DNA of 64,000 nucleotides from Eleusine coracana subsp. coracana. Its lineage: Eukaryota > Streptophyta > Magnoliopsida > Poales > Poaceae. The notes under the pieces were generated by a model. It searched no databases. It saw only the letters and a program-made list of their open reading frames with translations, and was not told the origin of the DNA. The position numbers and the translations under genes are program-made. Below, one piece after another: positions 54,109 to 64,000 of the stretch. Within the stretch, counting starts at the first letter, position 1. The number at the start of each line of letters is the position of its first letter. Location of the stretch: NCBI GenBank assembly GCA_032690845.1, contig CM064434.1, forward strand, positions 4,218,108 to 4,282,107. The letters run 5' to 3'.

Positions 54109-54648
54109 TTATGGAGCTCAAAGCAGTTCTGAATAATGTCTGACTATAAGTAGCATCAAGGTTACATATCACAGATACCGGTCCTTTCCGTCAGACTAGT
54201 GTAGTTTGTTTGCAAAATAAAGCCAAAACGTTGTCCTTCTCATAAGCCATCCAGTAAACTAAACCAATCAACTAGTTTGTTTGTACTGCTTGTTGGAGGA
54301 AGTGAGGAACGCGTGAACAAATATACGCGCTTCTGCACAACTCTTTGCAGACATGCACACAAGTTTTAGGGGGCAGCTGCGTGTTCTACCTGAGACCGAG
54401 CAGAGTACTTAAAATATTGTTAATTCCGTTTGGTACTTTCAAATATGGCATTAGCACCTAATCCGGGGCCCATGGCCTAAACATGTCCCGTATTTTGGGC
54501 AGACATACTCGTCCAAAGCTTGGCACAGATAACATAAACTACGGGCACGTCTGGCATTGGAACTTCAGGCAAGAGGCAACCCCTCCACAGCAGACATGAG
54601 TACAACAATCACTGGATGGAACCAGTGGCGTGTTCTTGAGCAAAGATG

Positions 54649-54654
54649 TATATA
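54649..54654 (+). promoter_or_regulatory. TATA box of the secreted-peptide gene
   Basis: TATATA lies 129 bp upstream of the ATG at 54784. Confidence 0.45.
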
Positions 54655-54783
54655 TGCATTTCCTGGTCAATGATTCAAGTTCAAGCGACAAAGACCATAG
54701 CTCCAACTTCTCACTGTTCCATCTGACCCTCACTGCTCTTGTTTCCAAAGCCAAAGTCATCCAAAAGTCCTTACACAGATCAG

Positions 54784-55025
54784 ATGAAGAACTTGCAGTT
54801 GGTTGCTGCTGCCGTTGTTCTGCTCCTGGTGGTGGCTAGGGCACAGGGCATTCGACTGGATGCAGAGAGCCATGAAGCATTCAGCAACCAGATGGTTAAT
54901 GTAAGAAACAGCGACTCACATGCACATTTTTTCCTTGCATTGTGAATTGATTCTTTCTGCATGTGCTAACTAATGTGCACATCATTATTTGGTTACAGAA
55001 ATCCGGGGAGATAGCATTTCACTAG
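54784..55025 (+). pseudogene. Small secreted peptide gene, probably truncated
   Basis: Exon 1 (54784-54900) encodes a classical signal peptide (MKNLQLVAAAVVLLLVV, then ARAQG) followed by IRLDAESHEAFSNQMVN and a GTAAGA donor. An acceptor GGTTACAG ends at 54998, and exon 2 (54999-55025) adds KSGEIAFH before TAG, giving a peptide of 47 residues. This is short for a precursor of a signalling or defence peptide, and no conserved C-terminal peptide motif follows. A possible further exon (about 55122-55170) runs into the LINE that begins near 55165. The 3' part may have been lost to that LINE. The family could not be identified. Confidence 0.5.
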
Positions 55026-56640
55026 AAAGCATTTGCAGTTATTGGAGTAATTGGCCAAGAGCCAATATTCCGTGGTATTACAATACTGATTTGCTGAAAT
55101 CTTATTCGAATTCCAATGCAGGAGAAGGATGATATTATTCATGGAACGTGAGCTCCTGAAGAGACTCAAGGTATGAATTAAGGACTCACTGCCATCAAGA
55201 AAAGTAGAGCACGACAGAAGTCTAGAATCACGTGGCTAAGGACTGGTGATGCAAACACAAAATATTTTCAGATTATGGCAAATGTAAGAAAAAAACGAAA
55301 TTTCATCCACTCACTTCATAATGGACATCACTTGGCAGTCCATCAGAAGGAAAAGCATTAAGTCATCTACAGCCATTACTCACAACACACTGGAACGTAC
55401 GTCCCTAGGAGTTGTGCGTTGAATTTCTGTAATTTAGGTTGGTAGCCCAAGGACTTGAATCACCTTGATCAACCATTCTCAGAAGAAGAGGTTCAAAATG
55501 TGATTATGACTGCACCAAAAGAGAAGGCACCAGGGCCAGATGGATTCATTGGCTTATTTTTCAGCACATGTTGGAATATTGTTAAGGAGGATCTCATGAG
55601 GGCGGTCAACCAGTTTTATTCGATGAATCAGCAGGGCCTACACCTGTTGAATCAAGCTCTAGTTGTGCTCATACCTAAGAAGAACGATCCCCAGAATATC
55701 ACTGACTATAGACCTATTAGCTTGACACATAGCTTTGCCAAGATTATATCCAAGATACTAGCGAATAGGCTTGGACCAGAACTTGAGCACATCATCTCAA
55801 GATCTGCATAAAAGGTGTATACATGATAACTTTGTCTATGTACAACAGGTCATTCAAGATCTGCATAAAAGGAAAAAACCAACCCTGTTCATAAAGCTTG
55901 ATATATCAAAAGCTTTCGACACAGTAAACTGGCCCTATCTTCTTGATATTATGACACATCTCGGTTTCAGCCAACGATGGAGAAACTGGATATCCTCGCT
56001 GTGGTGCACAGCTTCATCTTGCTTCATTCTTAATGGGGAAGATGGAAGGAGAATATTGCACTGCCGAGGCGTGAGGCAAGGAGATCCGTTATCCCCAATG
56101 TTATTCCTCCTTGCAATGGAACCACTTCACCGACTGTTCTCAAAAGCACAACAGATGGGCCTGCTTCACAAGGTGAGTGAGGGATGTGATGCATTTAGAA
56201 TGTCCCTCTATGCGGATGATGCTGTGGTGTTCATAAAACCAATTGCGGATGAACTTCAGGTCACCAACTCTATCTTGGATACTTTTGCAGCCGCAAGTGG
56301 CCTGGTTACTAACTTGAACAAAACAGAGATTTTCCCGATCCAATGTCAATAGGCGGACATGTCCTTCTTGTTACAAGCATGAAACACAGCTCGATCCTTC
56401 CCCTGCACATATCTCGGTCTCCCATTAAGCACAAGAAAGCCAACTAAAGCAATGATGCAGGTTGTGATACAAAAGATTGGTGGTAGACTACCTGGGTGGA
56501 AGCGCCAGGGCCGGCTCTAGGCCTAGGCGATAAGTGCGACGACCTAGGGCCCAGGCCTAGGAGGGGCCCAAAATAATTTGTGTACATATACTTACATAGT
56601 CTAAGTATTGCACAGCCCAAAGAATAAACCAGGCCTCAGA

Positions 56641-57511
56641 TATAGATGTCCAAACGGGCCGCTCGGTACGGCACAGCCCAAGCACGGAAAGGCCCAGCCC
56701 ATTTAGCATCGGGCCGACACGGCACGCTATTCATTTCGGGCCGTGCCGTGCTGGCCCACATGCCAGCCCCCCAGCCCGTGGCACGGCACGCCCAAAGATA
56801 GCCGTGCCGAGCCGGCCCGTTAGGCCTAACAGGCCCAGTAGCACGCAGAGCCCGTCAGACACGGCGGCACGCCCGCAGCGAGCAGCCCTGCGCGCCGTCG
56901 ATTGCAAGGGAGAGGAGGAGGGCACGGAGAGAAGCATCGGTGTCGAGGGTGCGGAGAGGAGCGTCGGCGCCGCGAGCGAGGGGCCGAGGAGTGGACGCGA
57001 CGGTCAAAGACCGACCTCGGCGGAGAGGAGGGTGCTGCAACGGCTTGGCTGAGGAGCAAACGCTGTGCGGATTCGGCCGAGTGGAGGAGAGGAGAGGAGT
57101 GTCGGTCGTCGGGTGCGGGTTCGACGGGGAGGGCGCGATGGAGGGGGCGGAGCGGCGACAGGAGGGCCGGGTCGGGGCGGGATGGGAGGAGCCGAGGAGG
57201 GTCGGCGGGGATGGGGGAGGGGCAGGAAGAGTGAAAATTTTAGGGTTTAGTTTATTTTTATATGGACAATGTTTATGGGCCTTTAATGGGCCGTGCTCTA
57301 ATGGGCTTTTATCAGGCCTATTCATGCCTACCCCTAATCGGGCCGTGCTCGTGCCGCCCGCCGTGCCGGACTGACAGCCCAAGCACGGCATGCACGTACG
57401 GGCTGGGCCAGCACGGCATGGAATTGGACCGGGCCGTGCCGTGCTTGGGCCGGGCCAAAAAAATCGTGCTTCATGCCCGCCCACTTAGCCCAGCCCGTTT
57501 GGACATCTATA
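56641..57511. mobile_element. hAT element B, 871 bp, TSD GCCTCAGA, nested in A
   Basis: The 19-bp ends TATAGATGTCCAAACGGGC are perfectly inverted. The 8-bp repeat GCCTCAGA flanks at 56633-56640 and 57512-57519. The inside is rich in GGCACGGC and GGGCCGTGCC words near both ends and has a GC-rich centre (56830-57220) whose long open frames on both strands lack domains. It is non-autonomous and is the youngest of the three nested elements. Confidence 0.96.
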
Positions 57512-57762
57512 GCCTCAGATGAAAACTTGTTCTACAGACCAAGCCCAACCAGCTAACACATAGCCCGCCTGCCACCTTGTACGTATACTACTCCGCTTTC
57601 CATCGATCCTAGACTCCAGAACCAAACGCGGAACGCCGAACGCCGACTCACCTTCGTCACTTTGCCATCAATCGTGATCCCCTTCCAAGCAAATCAGGTT
57701 TGTTGCTTGTTTGCTCCCTTCAAATTAGCTTCAATTACAAATCAGCAGAAAGAAACAAAAAG

Positions 57763-57958
57763 ATCTATGGCATCAGCGGAAAGAAGTTTCTCAAAACTGA
57801 AATTGTTGAAAAATTATTTGAGATCTACTATGTCACAAGAAGGATTGAATGGGTTGGCTATATGCAGTATTGAGAAGAATGTGTTGAACAACATTGATCT
57901 TGATACTATCCTTAATGATTTTACATCAAGAAATGCACGATGGAGTTGCTTTTTATGA
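57763..57958 (+). pseudogene. hAT transposase C-terminal dimerisation exon
   Basis: The text SAERSFSKLKLLKNYLRSTM, SQEGLNGLAICSIEKN and NDFTSRNARW is the hAT family dimerisation domain at the C-terminus of grass TTF-type zinc-finger transposases. Only this last exon is present, within hAT element A. It is preceded by intron-like sequence and lacks the catalytic Asp/Glu residues. Confidence 0.85.
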
Positions 57959-60900
57959 TATTGGAAGATTTATTTGCAAGTGGATCAGATGGAGGTTTTC
58001 TTTTGTCTTTTGAGGTAAATAAATCAGATCTATATTTAATAATTTTGCTATAATAAATTTAGTTGTCAATGACCCACATGCTATAAGTCAATTCTGTTTA
58101 TGTGTCCATGTTAATTTTTTTAGCATCATATATATGCTGAACCATATATTTTTCTAGCCTCGAGAGGCCCAAGCATTGAGCTCGCCCTAGGGCCCTTGAA
58201 AATGTAGAGCCGGCCCTGGGAAGCGCAGATTCTTGTCGTACCCTGGCAGAGAACTGTTGGTGAAGACGGTTCTGTCCGCCATGCCAACGTTCTCCTTAAC
58301 TGTATTCAAGATGTCCAAGTGGGCGATTTCTAAAATTGATCGGCTTTCTGTGGAAAGGGAAAGAACCAGAGCATGTAAATGGCGGTCATTGCTTGGTGAA
58401 TTGGCAGACATGTTTGCTTCCAAAGAAGTGGGGAGGCCTTGGGATTAAAGACCTGGACAAGTTTGGGAGAGCATTGAGACTCAGATGGCTTTGGCATCAG
58501 TGGGATCACTGTGACCGACCTTGGAAGCGATTGCTCAAAGTCACCGACCGTGCTGATCGCCAACTATTTTTCTCATCAACCTCTGTCATTGTGGGAGATG
58601 GGAAGAACACCCCGTTCTAGGATGCGAGGTGGCTTCAAGGAGCTGCGCCGAGGGAACTGGCGCCAAACCTATATGTTGTGACAAGGTTTAAAAACAGAAC
58701 CGTATACTATGAACTGAAAAACCATAACTGGATCCGCAGTCTGAAACATCTTGACAACTCAATACTGATAGAAGAATTTGTCCTGCTCTACATGGCGCTC
58801 TCCCAGGTGGTACTAACACAAAAAAAGGATGAGATTAGATGGCGATGGATAACAAATGGCACATATTCTGTTGCTTCGGCGTATGTACGCCAATTCAGAG
58901 GTGCAGTTTCTTATTTCCCAGCTTTGCAAATTTGGAAAGCAGCGACTGAACCCAAATGCCGATTTTTTGCGTGGCTTGCCATGCATGATCGGGTCCTGAC
59001 GGCTGACAATATGGCAAAGAAAAACTGGCCTTGCAATCCTACTTGCGCCTTGTGCTACTGCTAGCAGGAAACAACGGCACACATCCTAATCCAGTGCAAC
59101 TATACAGAAGCAGTATGGAACATAATTGTCTCTTTGTTCCACCTCCCTGCTTATGGACACTTCATCAACTGAACCGAACCAATTCATTGGGTCTCAAAAT
59201 TAATACAGCATGGTCCAAAGCAGCAGAAGAGGAAAAAGACTGGGATTTTGTTCACTTTTTGGTGGCAAATTTGGAAAGAAAGGAACAGAAGAGTTTTTTA
59301 TGGCAGAGAGCAGTCTGCTGTGCGCACTGGGGAAATCATCAGGGAACAAATCAAGCTATTCGAATCAGCCTTCAATATTTTTCCTGAGTCTCATGTCTGA
59401 CTAATGTTTTTTTCTGTGTCTTTCCCGTCAGATATGTTGATGGCTGTGGCCCTATTAGTTTGTAACTAGAATAATTGCCCGCGCTATTGCGCGATACCTT
59501 CAAAATGATCGAGTAGAAGATTTTATTGAAAGAGAACATTTTTTTCTAATCTAACATTAGTATGTGTTCTTCCAGTCGGTTCATGTACATTACTAAAACA
59601 TTATTTTTGTTGACACAAATGTAATACGGCATATGCGAAGATGAATATTACATATATTTATTCCAAAGTTATGAGAAAATATTTTTTATGATATCAATGG
59701 GATCTGATTTCATTTTATAGGTAATATGCAAATACTCAATTTAAACTATTAAAAATATTTTGATATATGTACAACATTTTTTAGACAAGTCATGTGAGAC
59801 TAATTTTTTTAATGTGTGCCCTTACTTTAAACGTTTAATTCTTTGACTAATTATGGTTAGTAGTGGAATCATATATATCCATATGAATAATGCTTGCTCT
59901 GTATAAACCTAATAAAATAATACTTGTTAATTCAGAGCAAGATAATTAAACTTACTTGAGGGCTGAGACTCATCATGTTGTTATATAATTTCAGTATTGC
60001 ATAGAACCATTAAATATATCTAGTAAAAAAAAATATTGCAGTGCAGAGTTCAACACCCACACTACTTAATCCAACTGCATGATGAGGTGTATTTTTACCT
60101 CTATAAACGCCTGCCCGCCCCAGCGTGGACACGGTGACCACGTCTACGTGAAATTTTTTCTCCATCTGATTTCCATCACCGGCGTGTTCGTCGTCCTGGG
60201 TGGAAAGAAAACGGTGAAAAATGTTAGTGTGTACGTCTTCTCCACATGTTGCGTCTTTGTTGGGAGTGGCTTTGCCGGAGCATTCATGGCGGTAGGTCGG
60301 CAACCTCGTCGCCATTTTCTTACCCACTCCGCCCGCATTCATCTCTTCCCCTCCCTTTTGCTTTTTGCCTTTCTTAAGCTCTTTCGTTGCCGTCGGTGCT
60401 CTTCCAGGTTAGATCGTGCGCCGTTCCCTCCTCGGTTCTCTGTGCTTTTTGAGGTTGTTGTTTGGGTTTTCTTTTCTACGGCCTCGTCATTTTGCTTATT
60501 CTTACCTCTTTGTTCCGTTCTTGTGTCCTCGTTGGTCTACACGCGGTTTCCTGATCCTCCCGGTCATAGCCTCCATGAATTTGTACCCGTGCTTGCGGAT
60601 GCTATGGATTTCTCTCCAGGGTTTTGTTTTGGGGTGTTTCACCGTACCTTATTTTCGTTCCCGTGCTTTTCCCTCGCTTTCTTGTTGCCATGTTTTTTTT
60701 GGCCCTTTCTTCACCAGACTTCGCTTTCGTCTGCTCCAAATCTGCTTGTTTTTTATGCGTTTTCTGACCCGTCCTCCGCTAAATCTGTCCTTCTCCGTGT
60801 CCGGAATGGCCGGTTTCGTTCGCCGGGGCCCTCCGGTTGGAGTTCTGGTCTCCTTGGAGTCTTCTCCTTGGATCAGTTTGGGGCCCGCCGCCTCCGCGAC

Positions 60901-62188
60901 ACTCACCAGGGTCCAGGACAGGGGGTGGTGGATACGAGGTGGGGCTCACAAAAATCTACCCGTCGGGATGGCCTTTGCGCTCCAGATCTGCTCCTCCGCC
61001 TCTTTTGTGTTTCTTTGATTTCGTGTCTCTCTATTCCTGCTACAGTCCAACGCGGTCTTCCGCCTCGTTTCTTCCTTCTTCTATAATCGATGTTTTCTGG
61101 TTAGGCTACGGCTGCTCCACTAATGGATCCATCGATCTTTTTGTGCAGGTTGCTTTTCGCTCCGCCGTTTGTTGCATCCCAACTTCAGTGTCGCTGTCAT
61201 GCCAGGCGTGGGTTGAGGTTACAGTGGATCTTGTTTCTTTATTTCTCATCTTATGTCTTCTGTAAATCGGCTGCATGATGCTCTTTTTGTTATTAGGTTC
61301 CTGGTTCTCGCGGATCTGGACACGCTCTCCTCAACCTCCTTCTGCTGCCGAGGTGATTTCTCGTTCTTCCTTGGTAGTCGTTCTGTTCAGCTTAGGTCTG
61401 CCAGTGCTGCGATATGTCAGTATGTGTCGTTGGTTGATTATTCTGCATAGAAAGTGTGATCTGTTCCATGGTTGTTCGTTCCTGATGGTTAGCCTGGCCG
61501 CGTCATTAGGTGTAATTACCTTGGTTACTCTGCCGCTTTTAAATATGTGCAGATGGAATCAACATGCTGCGAGGATTTTAGAGTAGGTCTAGCTTGTTTT
61601 CCACTCAAATATGTTTCTGGAGCAGCTTAAGATTAAAGTAGTGCCTTCTCACCTATTTTGCTGTGTGATGGAAATAGTTTTCCGCCCTTTAGTTACACAT
61701 TACAGGCTTCCATCGTGCTGTGCCCTGTTGTACATGGTTGGGATTCTGCTTTGTTCTGAATTGAGTGGAGTTATCAGCAGAGCTTGTCTTTTTCCTACTT
61801 TCTCTGTGTTATTTCAGATACTGTATGATTTCAGTGAGCTCAGCTCTACCAGGGCTGGTGTAGATTACCCATGCCTTGCATAGGTGCTTACTTTTGCACA
61901 ATTTCTGTTCCTGTTGCTACAGACTGCCATGCTTGCTCCAGCTTCGGTGCTTCCTACATCCCGCTGTGTATGGTCTGAGGGCTGCTGCTACTTCTTTTTA
62001 GAAAGGTATGTGTTTCTTATCCAGAGTCTGTAATGTATGCCTCCTTCCCATAATTGTGACCTACTTCATATACTGTATTTGCGATTAAATGTGCTTTATT
62101 ATTTAACACATGTCTAACATATGTACTATCTTTCCTTTTTCTCTTTGCCTTCGTTCTTTTCTTTCGCATCTAGCTTCATTGGGGTCTC

Positions 62189-62701
62189 ATGACGGTGTTA
62201 TTTTCTTTGTTCTATCCTGGACATTTCCTAGGTGTTGGGTCATCTGAGAGCCTTGTGCTTTGGGTAGAGATGTTCATGGTGGGTGTGTCCTATACTTATT
62301 TGTTACAGGCCGTGGTTTCTAAGTTCCGAGGTGTCGCTGTCGATTATGTATGTGAGGTGGCCGATGATGGAACGGTTCTACCTGGTGTTGAGATAGAGTT
62401 ACCGATGATGGATCCATGGGCCAGTACCCGCCAGTTTATTTTCTGGAGCTGTCCTCAGGTTACATCTATGCCTCCGTATGAGCAGGCGGCATTCCAGGCC
62501 ATTAGCTTCTTGCAATCTTTTTATGGGTTTGCTGTTCTTGATTACAGTTATCAGGCTATGATGTATTATAGGAATTTAGCTGACTCGGCTCTTGCTTTTG
62601 CATCCGCCTCCGTACAATTTATGGCCTGTGTTGATCCATCAAACTCCTTGGTGCATGCATTCGCCTACGCTTTAGATCATGCCTCCTATGATTTTATTTA
62701 A
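62189..62701 (+). CDS. ORF of unknown function in the Helitron
   Basis: Not recognised. The frame from the ATG at 62189 to the TAA at 62699-62701 gives 170 residues. An alternative is an exon starting at 62309 after TTGTTACAG, since the text after this point looks more protein-like: VSKFRGVAVDYVCEVADDGT, LPGVEIELPMMDPWASTRQF, EQAAFQAISFLQSFYGFAVL, DYSYQAMMYYRNLADSALAF. The likely fold is mixed alpha/beta with a helical C-terminal half. Codon use is even and free of repeats, unlike the pyrimidine-rich sequence before it. It lies between the supposed 5' end and the Rep/helicase exons, so it may be cargo or a Helitron accessory gene. Confidence 0.5.
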   Translation: MTVLFSLFYPGHFLGVGSSESLVLWVEMFMVGVSYTYLLQAVVSKFRGVAVDYVCEVADDGTVLPGVEIELPMMDPWASTRQFIFWSCPQVTSMPPYEQAAFQAISFLQSFYGFAVLDYSYQAMMYYRNLADSALAFASASVQFMACVDPSNSLVHAFAYALDHASYDFI

Positions 62702-63337
62702 TTCCTCCTTCCTTTTATTAGAGTGGCTTGCTGATTTCATTTGAACTGATTTTTTAATGTCCATTTGACTATTGTGTTGTGTTGCAGTCTTTGTAACCAA
62801 ATTTAGATTATTTGTTTCTTGGTGTCCTCGCTGTTCTTTTTCTTTTGTGATGCATGTGTCCCTGTATTTTCCCATGGCTTCCTGATAGAAAATTATTGTT
62901 ACATAGTTAACTGTACTTTTGGCCCTTTCGTCCATTGCCTGTTGTGTTCTGATTTTCCCTTTTGTGATGCATGTGGCCCTGTATTTCCCCATACCTGGTT
63001 CATTGTAGAGAACAACTAAGAATCTGTGCTGATGCGGCGTAAAAGAAAAAGTATGTCCAGGACTAAGATTCTTTTCCTTTCCTTTCTCTTCCCATTCTTC
63101 TATGTGTGCCATCAATCCGTGTCCTACTATTTATCTCTGTTTGTCACATAGGAGACATATTGTCCCCCTCTTTATGTGTTGCTGATGCTGCCCATAATCG
63201 ACATGCCCGGAAGAGACGGCTAGATCAGAAACGTGGCAAATCATCAGGTAGTTTACCACGTGTGTGATTTGTTCACCCTACCTGCTTAGGCTGCCTGCAT
63301 GTTTATGTTTTGGACTCATCTGCTCATGTTTCAATAG

Positions 63338-64000
63338 GTCCTACTGAGGGGTGTGTTGTCACTAACGTGTACGCCCGTTTTACTCAGGAATACATTGATT
63401 TTTTAAAAGGTGGGTTCTGCCACTTCTTTACTTCCATAGGATTTCAATCTCTCCTTGTTTTTCCTTCTTGCGCTGACATACTTTGTCATTTGTCTATGTT
63501 GCCTGTCGCGATTACGTGCCTCCAGAGTCATATCAAGGGAGGTCGTACCACGGTTCACCTGATCACGAATGTGAATATTGTGGTGCTGTTTTCTGGTATG
63601 CGGAGAGGACAAGCGGTAGCTTACATTCTAGAGGATCACGGCCTGAGTATTATGGCTGTTGCAAGGGCGGACAGATTTATATACCGCCTTTTAAACAGCC
63701 GCCTTCTTTCCTTCGAACCCTGCTTAATTTCGATGGTGATGCCCATTCTAAAAAATTCTTACAACACATCCGATAGTACAACTGTTTGTTCAATTTCATC
63801 TCGATGGGTGCTCGAATTGATCATGATATAAATCGAGGAGGTGGTGTATATGTTTTCCGTATCAATGGACAAACGTATCATCGTATTGGATCTTTGCTTC
63901 CCTCCGATGGTGCGCCACCACATTTTGTTGAATTGTATATCTATGACACGGAAGATGACCATAATCCATTGGTGCAGAAATTTAGGATGGCCAGGGATCG
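63338..64000 (+). pseudogene. Helitron Rep/helicase gene, N-terminal part, one stop, truncated by window
   Basis: Helitron proteins combine a rolling-circle Rep nuclease with a Pif1-type helicase. The exon 63338-63409 reads GPTEGCVVTNVYARFTQEYI before a GT donor. From about 63500 the next coding part reads RDYVPPESYQGRSYHGSPDH, the zinc-binding CEYCGAVFWYAER, GCCKGGQIYIPPF, LLNFDGDAHSKKFLQHIR, then TAG at 63774-63776. The same frame continues: YNCLFNFISMGARIDHDIN, YVFRINGQTYHRIGSLLPS, HFVELYIYDTEDDHNP to the window end. These are the conserved N-terminal elements of plant Helitron proteins. No good acceptor precedes RDYVPP, so splicing is uncertain. The stop suggests a defective copy, although one base change would be enough to cause it. 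The Rep motif and helicase lie beyond the window. Confidence 0.82.

Larger units (their letters stand above)
56506..58218 (+). mobile_element. hAT element A, TSD GGAAGCGC, with a transposase-derived exon
   Basis: The 14-bp ends CAGGGCCGGCTCTA and TAGAGCCGGCCCTG are perfectly inverted, and the 8-bp direct repeat GGAAGCGC flanks at 56498-56505 and 58219-58226. Without the nested element it is 834 bp. It keeps the last exon of a hAT transposase (57763-57958) but not the catalytic part, so it is an internal deletion derivative of an autonomous element. It is inserted in the reverse-transcriptase ORF of LINE 3. Confidence 0.96.
55200..59400 (+). pseudogene. LINE 3 reverse-transcriptase ORF, decayed and interrupted
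   Basis: Reverse transcriptase in two frames: KAPGPDGFIGLFFSTCWNI, QALVVLIPKKNDPQNITDYR, SLTHSFAKIISKILANRLG (55455-55800), then after a small deletion and shift IHDNFVYVQQVIQ, FIKLDISKAFDTVNWPYL, RGVRQGDPLSPMLFLLAME and SLYADDAVVFIKP (55812-56352). The region GGRLPGWKR at 56480-56505 is cut by the hAT insertion and resumes at 58227 with FLSYPGRELLVKTVLSAMPT. Further frames give LPKKWGGLGIKDLDKFGRA, a stop at 58618-58620, FFAWLAMHDRVLTADNM, the zinc-binding NPTCALCYC and the C-terminal tail. At least four frame breaks are present. Confidence 0.88.
55165..59465 (+). mobile_element. LINE 3 (L1-type), plus strand, holding two nested hAT elements
   Basis: It begins within the region between endonuclease and reverse transcriptase (KKSRARQKS-like, WLRTGDANTKYF), so the 5' half is missing. 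Pol text continues to about 59400 (WQIWKERNRRVF-like, then IKLFESAFNIF). The hAT element 56506-58218 interrupts it. About 2.6 kb remain without the insertion. No target duplication or clear poly(A) was identified; the end near 59465 is approximate. Confidence 0.82.
59466..64000 (+). mobile_element. Helitron, 5' part, running off the window
   Basis: The assignment rests on the Rep/helicase N-terminal text at 63338-64000. The 5' edge is inferred at about 59466, where LINE 3 ends and AATTGCCCGCGCTATTGCGCG-like sequence begins; no diagnostic TC start could be fixed. The T-rich, pyrimidine-rich stretch 60300-62150 looks like leader and introns. The 3' hairpin and CTRR end lie outside the window. 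Confidence 0.6.

Noticed and set aside
56830..57490. Open frames of 80-209 codons on both strands
   Set aside because: GC-rich interior of hAT element B, no domain, no stop codons expected by composition.
60079..61086. 335-codon open frame on the plus strand
   Set aside because: Pyrimidine-rich, Phe/Leu/Ser-heavy, no domain, and other frames are also open. It fits leader/intron sequence of the Helitron.

Overview
The window is nuclear DNA from a grass (Poaceae). The evidence is two intron-less L-type lectin receptor kinases, a GC-rich chloroplast-type class-3 lipase, an F-box/RNI gene of the grass-expanded type, and dense nesting of LINE, MULE, hAT, CACTA, Harbinger-type, Copia and Helitron elements that look like grass families. 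Species cannot be fixed from the sequence alone. No tRNA, rRNA, CRISPR or bacterial feature was seen.

Host genes are few. A lipase gene with a broken frame lies at 1.4-2.5 kb. An F-box/leucine-rich gene starts at 9.65 kb and ends at 19.94 kb because an 8241-bp Mutator-like element (MULE) sits inside its second exon. Two intact lectin receptor kinases in direct orientation, 25.3-27.3 and 32.1-34.1 kb, are the only clearly functional large genes. A terminal exon of a PP2C phosphatase survives at 53.3 kb beside a LINE, and the first exon of a small secreted peptide gene lies at 54.8 kb, just upstream of another LINE.

The rest is mostly a layered set of mobile elements whose boundaries can often be read to the base. 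A solo LTR (4654-5916, TSD CATAT) lies in one copy of a local duplication. The MULE (10472-18712, TSD AATCTTGAA) carries a decayed mudrA-like transposase gene, an apparently intact three-exon gene of unknown function and a broken GRF zinc-finger gene. A MITE (24376-24713) and a second terminal-repeat element (24718-25014) adjoin each other. A small CACTA element (28546-29401) and a 571-bp hAT-like element (29464-30034) sit in one half of a tandem duplication whose other half keeps both empty sites. From 36.8 to 53.3 kb two LINEs on the minus strand lie end to end. The first holds a 4884-bp Copia element (40303-45186, TSD TTGAG) and two inverted copies of one MITE. The second, which has an RNase H domain, holds an 869-bp element with a 9-bp TSD. 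From 55.2 to 59.5 kb a plus-strand LINE contains a hAT element (56506-58218) that contains another hAT element (56641-57511). The window ends inside a Helitron that carries an ORF of unknown function and the start of its Rep/helicase gene.

Because many insertions have exact target duplications, and three have paralogous empty sites, the window gives a readable relative chronology. The most novel-looking coding content is the unknown MULE-borne gene (16402-17129) and the unknown Helitron ORF (62189-62701).
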